This document shows positions 61,001-64,000 of a stretch of 64,000 bases of DNA, piece by piece. The position numbers and the translations under genes are program-made. Location: NCBI GenBank assembly GCA_032173965.1, contig CM063283.1, forward strand, positions 88,215,243-88,279,242, given 5' to 3'. The notes below the pieces were generated by a model, which saw only the letters and a program-made list of their open reading frames with translations, searched no databases and was not told where the DNA came from. Positions within the stretch are counted from its first letter, which is position 1; every line of letters starts with the position of its first letter. This DNA comes from Sitta carolinensis (Eukaryota; Chordata; Aves; Passeriformes; Sittidae).

Positions 61001-64000
61001 ACTGAACTAAGAAACAGGGGTAAATAGCTGGATAGCCTAATGGTGTGGCAGCTTGAGAGCTTAACTTTGCTTTACATACCAGAAATTCATTTTTTATTGA
61101 CATAGAACTCAAGATACTAAAAATAAGCATTCAAGAAGGTGTGGTTATGGATGAGATTGCAGTGAGATGGAATGAATCTCCACTCGCTATCTCACATAAT
61201 TTGAATATGGCACTCAGAGAAAATAGAAATTTACTGCATTGTTACTGACAGCCAAATTTAAGTCAAGTTTAAACCTGTATCACTTAGAGGTCTTATAGAG
61301 AACCAGTTGTTTGAAAACTACCGATACGATTACAAGTCACAATCTTTGCTGAAGCAAAATAGCCTTGCTCCCCTGCAGCTCATGTGCTTTATGCTAATTC
61401 CTTTCACATTTTTGTTGCTCAGGTAGTGCACTTAAGTCTCCCTGGACTACTGAAACTCATGCTACCACATCTAATACTCTATTGCACATCACAATTGGAG
61501 AAAGAGTCCACCCAAACCATGGGATCAGTAATGTGCTATTTCTGGTGTCAGAAAGTGCCTCTGAACAAAATAAGAAGGGAGAGTGTGAGGAAAGGGATGT
61601 ATTAAATGTGAATATAAGTGCCTGATTAGTGATTTGATTTCTTGTGTCTGTCTTGTATTAAAATCATTGCACTTTTTAAAAATAGGTGACCCTCTCATTT
61701 TCCCCAAGGATCTTGGGAAGTGATGCTCAAAAGAATACACACACTTACTTGAAAGCCATTACTACTGTGACCTTTCCAAATTTATCATGTAATGGAGCAT
61801 GATATGTAAGGGAGAAATTAAGGAAAAAGAGTGATAAAACTAAGCCAAGTACAAAGACATTTTTTTTTTTTCCTGAAGAGATTTGAATAATAATGGTAAT
61901 GATATATTTAGAGAGTGGTCCTCAATGGAACCTGGGCCCAACATCACACATCAGACCCCTCCCAGGTGCCTCTGCTGTGGCTCTGACAGTCCCCAGGAAG
62001 CTATGCCACCTCCTTTTACCTAATGAGTGGCTTGTTGCTCAGGCCAGCCCCCTCTTCCAGGGCCTTCATGGGACTTCCCAGCTGCCAAAGGGTCTTTCTG
62101 TCCATAATAATAATCTATTTGTACTCTGTATATGCAGTTTTCAAGCAACCCTTTTCAGTCCTTTTTGATCCTGCCTTTTGTACTGAACAGGGAAAAATGC
62201 ATATGAGCTTTGGGAAAGGGAGATACATGTGATTGTGATGAAAAAAATAAATAACCGTAACATTCCTCCACTGGCTCTTATAACAGCTATATTTCCAGCC
62301 ATTTTTCATGGGGCATTTTGCAGTTTTCAGTATTTCCAACAAAAGGTAATGGCTCATTTTTAAAGCTGGAGGAAATGTGTGTCAGTTAACAGTGTATTTT
62401 ATAAGTTGTTAATTTTCACATTTAGAAAGCTAAGATATTTTAGCTGTGTGAGAACACAAAACTACAGATCCAGAAAGACAGCATGCAATTCAGGGACAAT
62501 TGTGGCAAGGCTCATTTTATCCCAATTTTTATAATTGGGACACACCTATTAAGTCCTGAAAATAGTCTTTGTTTTCTTAGTTCAAACCTTTGAGAGGTTT
62601 GTGGACTTACCGTAAGATTTATTATCTCACAATTTTGTCATTAAAATTCACATAGATTTCAATACTCATGATCTGCTTTGTTTTTTCCTCTCTTCACTGG
62701 TAGCTAATCTGTCTTTGAGTAATTAATAGTCCAAATAGAATGGCACACCTGAGCTCTTCAGTTGAGAATAAGTCAAAATTATCTCTTACTTCAGAATATT
62801 CTTCTGTAGTAAAGCTCAGAAAGGTTTTGACTTTATTTCTTGGCCAACATGTAGTGTTATGTCTTTTTAAAGCAGAGGGGCAAAGAGAAGAAAGGTCTCA
62901 AGGACGCCTTTGCTGCTGTCATAAGGTATAATTGCATTTCACATAGTAAGTTTAAAATTACTTTAGGAATTTCTCTTGCAGCTCATGACAAAAAGACCAG
63001 TTCAGGTAAATAACTTAGGCATTTAACTAGGGTCCCAAGCAACCCCAGCCAGACTTCATGCTGTCCCAGGCTATATATCAAATCCTTTGATACATTTTGT
63101 ATATGTTGACATGTTCTGCCTGTCCTGGACTGGTTTCAAGATCAGGGAAGGGTTTAGAACTTTCTTCCTTTAGACCCAGGTCAAAAACAAGAAGCAGGAA
63201 GCCAGACCACCTCTCATGCAAACAAAATACTGAATAAAGCTGAAAACTAATGCAGATGAATGAAGAGAAATATAGGATAAGAACATGTTTCAAACTATAT
63301 CATGATTTTCAATTTATGGCTACAGAATGCATTAATAGAAATGAAATCCAGTTAAAAGATCCTTCTTCTGGAAGACACAGAAAGTGAATAGCAGCAATAT
63401 CTCTTTAAGTCTTATTTTAAACAGCATCTAATATGTTAACATCTCTTCTTCTATTGCTCTTTTCATAGCAACAGAGAAACATGAGGCTTCACAGATTTGG
63501 GAAGAGACCTCCATATTATACATGGGAAATAAATGGGTGGGAAACCAAGGGGAAAATGCAGTGAACAGGGTTTGCAGCAAAGATGATGGGATCCTTTGGT
63601 AGTCCATATCCACCCTGCAAAAGAAAACAGGAAGAGGACATCAAACCAAGTGATGCCCTTTATGTGCATGATGGAAGAGATGTCATCCACAGGGACTTTT
63701 ACAGGCTTGAGGAGTGAGCCTGAGCAAATGCTGTGAAGTTCAACAAGGTCAAGTGCAAGGACCTGCACCTGGGTCAGGGCAACAACCAGTATCCATGCAG
63801 AATGGGGAATAAATGGACTGAGAGCAATCCCATGGAGGACTTGGCAATACCAGTGAGTGAAAAGCTGGACGTGACCTATCAATGTGAGTTTGCAGCCCAG
63901 AAAACCAATTTTATCTTGGGCTGCATCCAAAGCAGCGTGGCCAGCAGGGCCCCTCTTCCCTGCTCTGATGAGGCTCCACCTTTGGTACTGCATCCAGCTT
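58072..64000 (+). other. Start of intron 3 of the TMT opsin gene (continues past window)
   Basis: Follows the exon 3 donor gtaagacc. I scanned for an acceptor followed by a helix 8 start (F-x-x-C-F type) and a tail, and found no convincing candidate before 64000. The stretch is AT-rich with short open frames, none recognisable, and finishes in a plus-strand CR1 fragment. If the intron were retained, the frame would read on for 37 codons to a stop at 58237-58239. That is probably not biological. Confidence 0.7.
63680..64000 (+). mobile_element. CR1 LINE fragment, continuing past window
   Basis: Plus-strand CR1 body. 'gaagttcaacaaggtcaagt' and 'gcaaggacctgcacctgggt' match the FNKAKCKVLHLG block after the RT domain. 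Later pieces 'gcagcgtggccagcagggcc' and 'gatgaggctccacctttggt' match the SxVASRxR and VRPHLEYC blocks. Stops and frameshifts are present. The opposite-strand 176-codon frame (63463-63993) is only its shadow. Confidence 0.85.

Noticed and set aside
62740..62931. 63-codon plus-strand frame with Arg/Cys-rich end as an opsin tail
   Set aside because: It does not begin with a helix 8 motif and has no recognisable similarity.
63463..63993. 176-codon minus-strand frame
   Set aside because: It is antisense to a plus-strand CR1 fragment whose conserved blocks are readable on the other strand.
1..64000. CRISPR arrays, operons, tRNA or rRNA genes
   Set aside because: There are no regularly spaced repeats with unique spacers, no cloverleaf-like sequence and no rRNA motifs. 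The window is animal nuclear DNA.

Overview
The window looks like a stretch of bird nuclear chromosome. It is AT-rich, has canonical GT-AG introns tens of kilobases long, carries CR1-type LINE fragments and bird-type endogenous-retrovirus LTRs, and has no bacterial-style gene packing. Two LTRs resemble families I recall as common in songbirds, so a passerine or another neoavian bird is my best guess. That guess rests on remembered repeat families, not on a search.

The only protein-coding gene I can support is on the + strand and nearly fills the window. It is a TMT-type (teleost multiple tissue) non-visual opsin, of the encephalopsin/OPN3-TMT group. Three coding exons are visible at 2906-3242, 27119-27444 and 57838-58071. 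They join through canonical splice sites in phases 1 and 0 into 299 continuous residues from the start Met to just past the TM7 NPxxY motif, with no stop or frameshift. The retinal-binding lysine, disulfide cysteines, ERY motif and the glutamate equivalent to rhodopsin E181 are all present. The last exon, coding for helix 8 and the C-terminal tail, was not found and probably lies beyond base 64000. Introns 1 and 2 are about 23.9 kb and 30.4 kb.

Layout: 1-2905 is upstream DNA with a minus-strand CR1 copy, a CTAT microsatellite and an AT microsatellite. 2906-3242 is exon 1. 3243-27118 is intron 1, with CR1 pieces, one older CR1 RT-region relic, two recognisable minus-strand LTRs, a plus-strand LTR end and several T-tracts. 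27119-27444 is exon 2, which is strikingly GC-rich. 27445-57837 is intron 2, with a CR1 copy, a well-preserved solo LTR flanked by a near-perfect 6-bp duplication, and another LTR-like element near 50.4-51.3 kb. 57838-58071 is exon 3. 58072-64000 is the start of intron 3, ending in a plus-strand CR1 that runs off the window.

Most open reading frames outside the opsin exons are short and lie in repeats or random AT-rich DNA. No rRNA, tRNA, CRISPR array or second gene could be supported. I did not find an obviously new biological system. The main biological content is the light-sensing opsin locus and the record of retroelement insertions in its introns.
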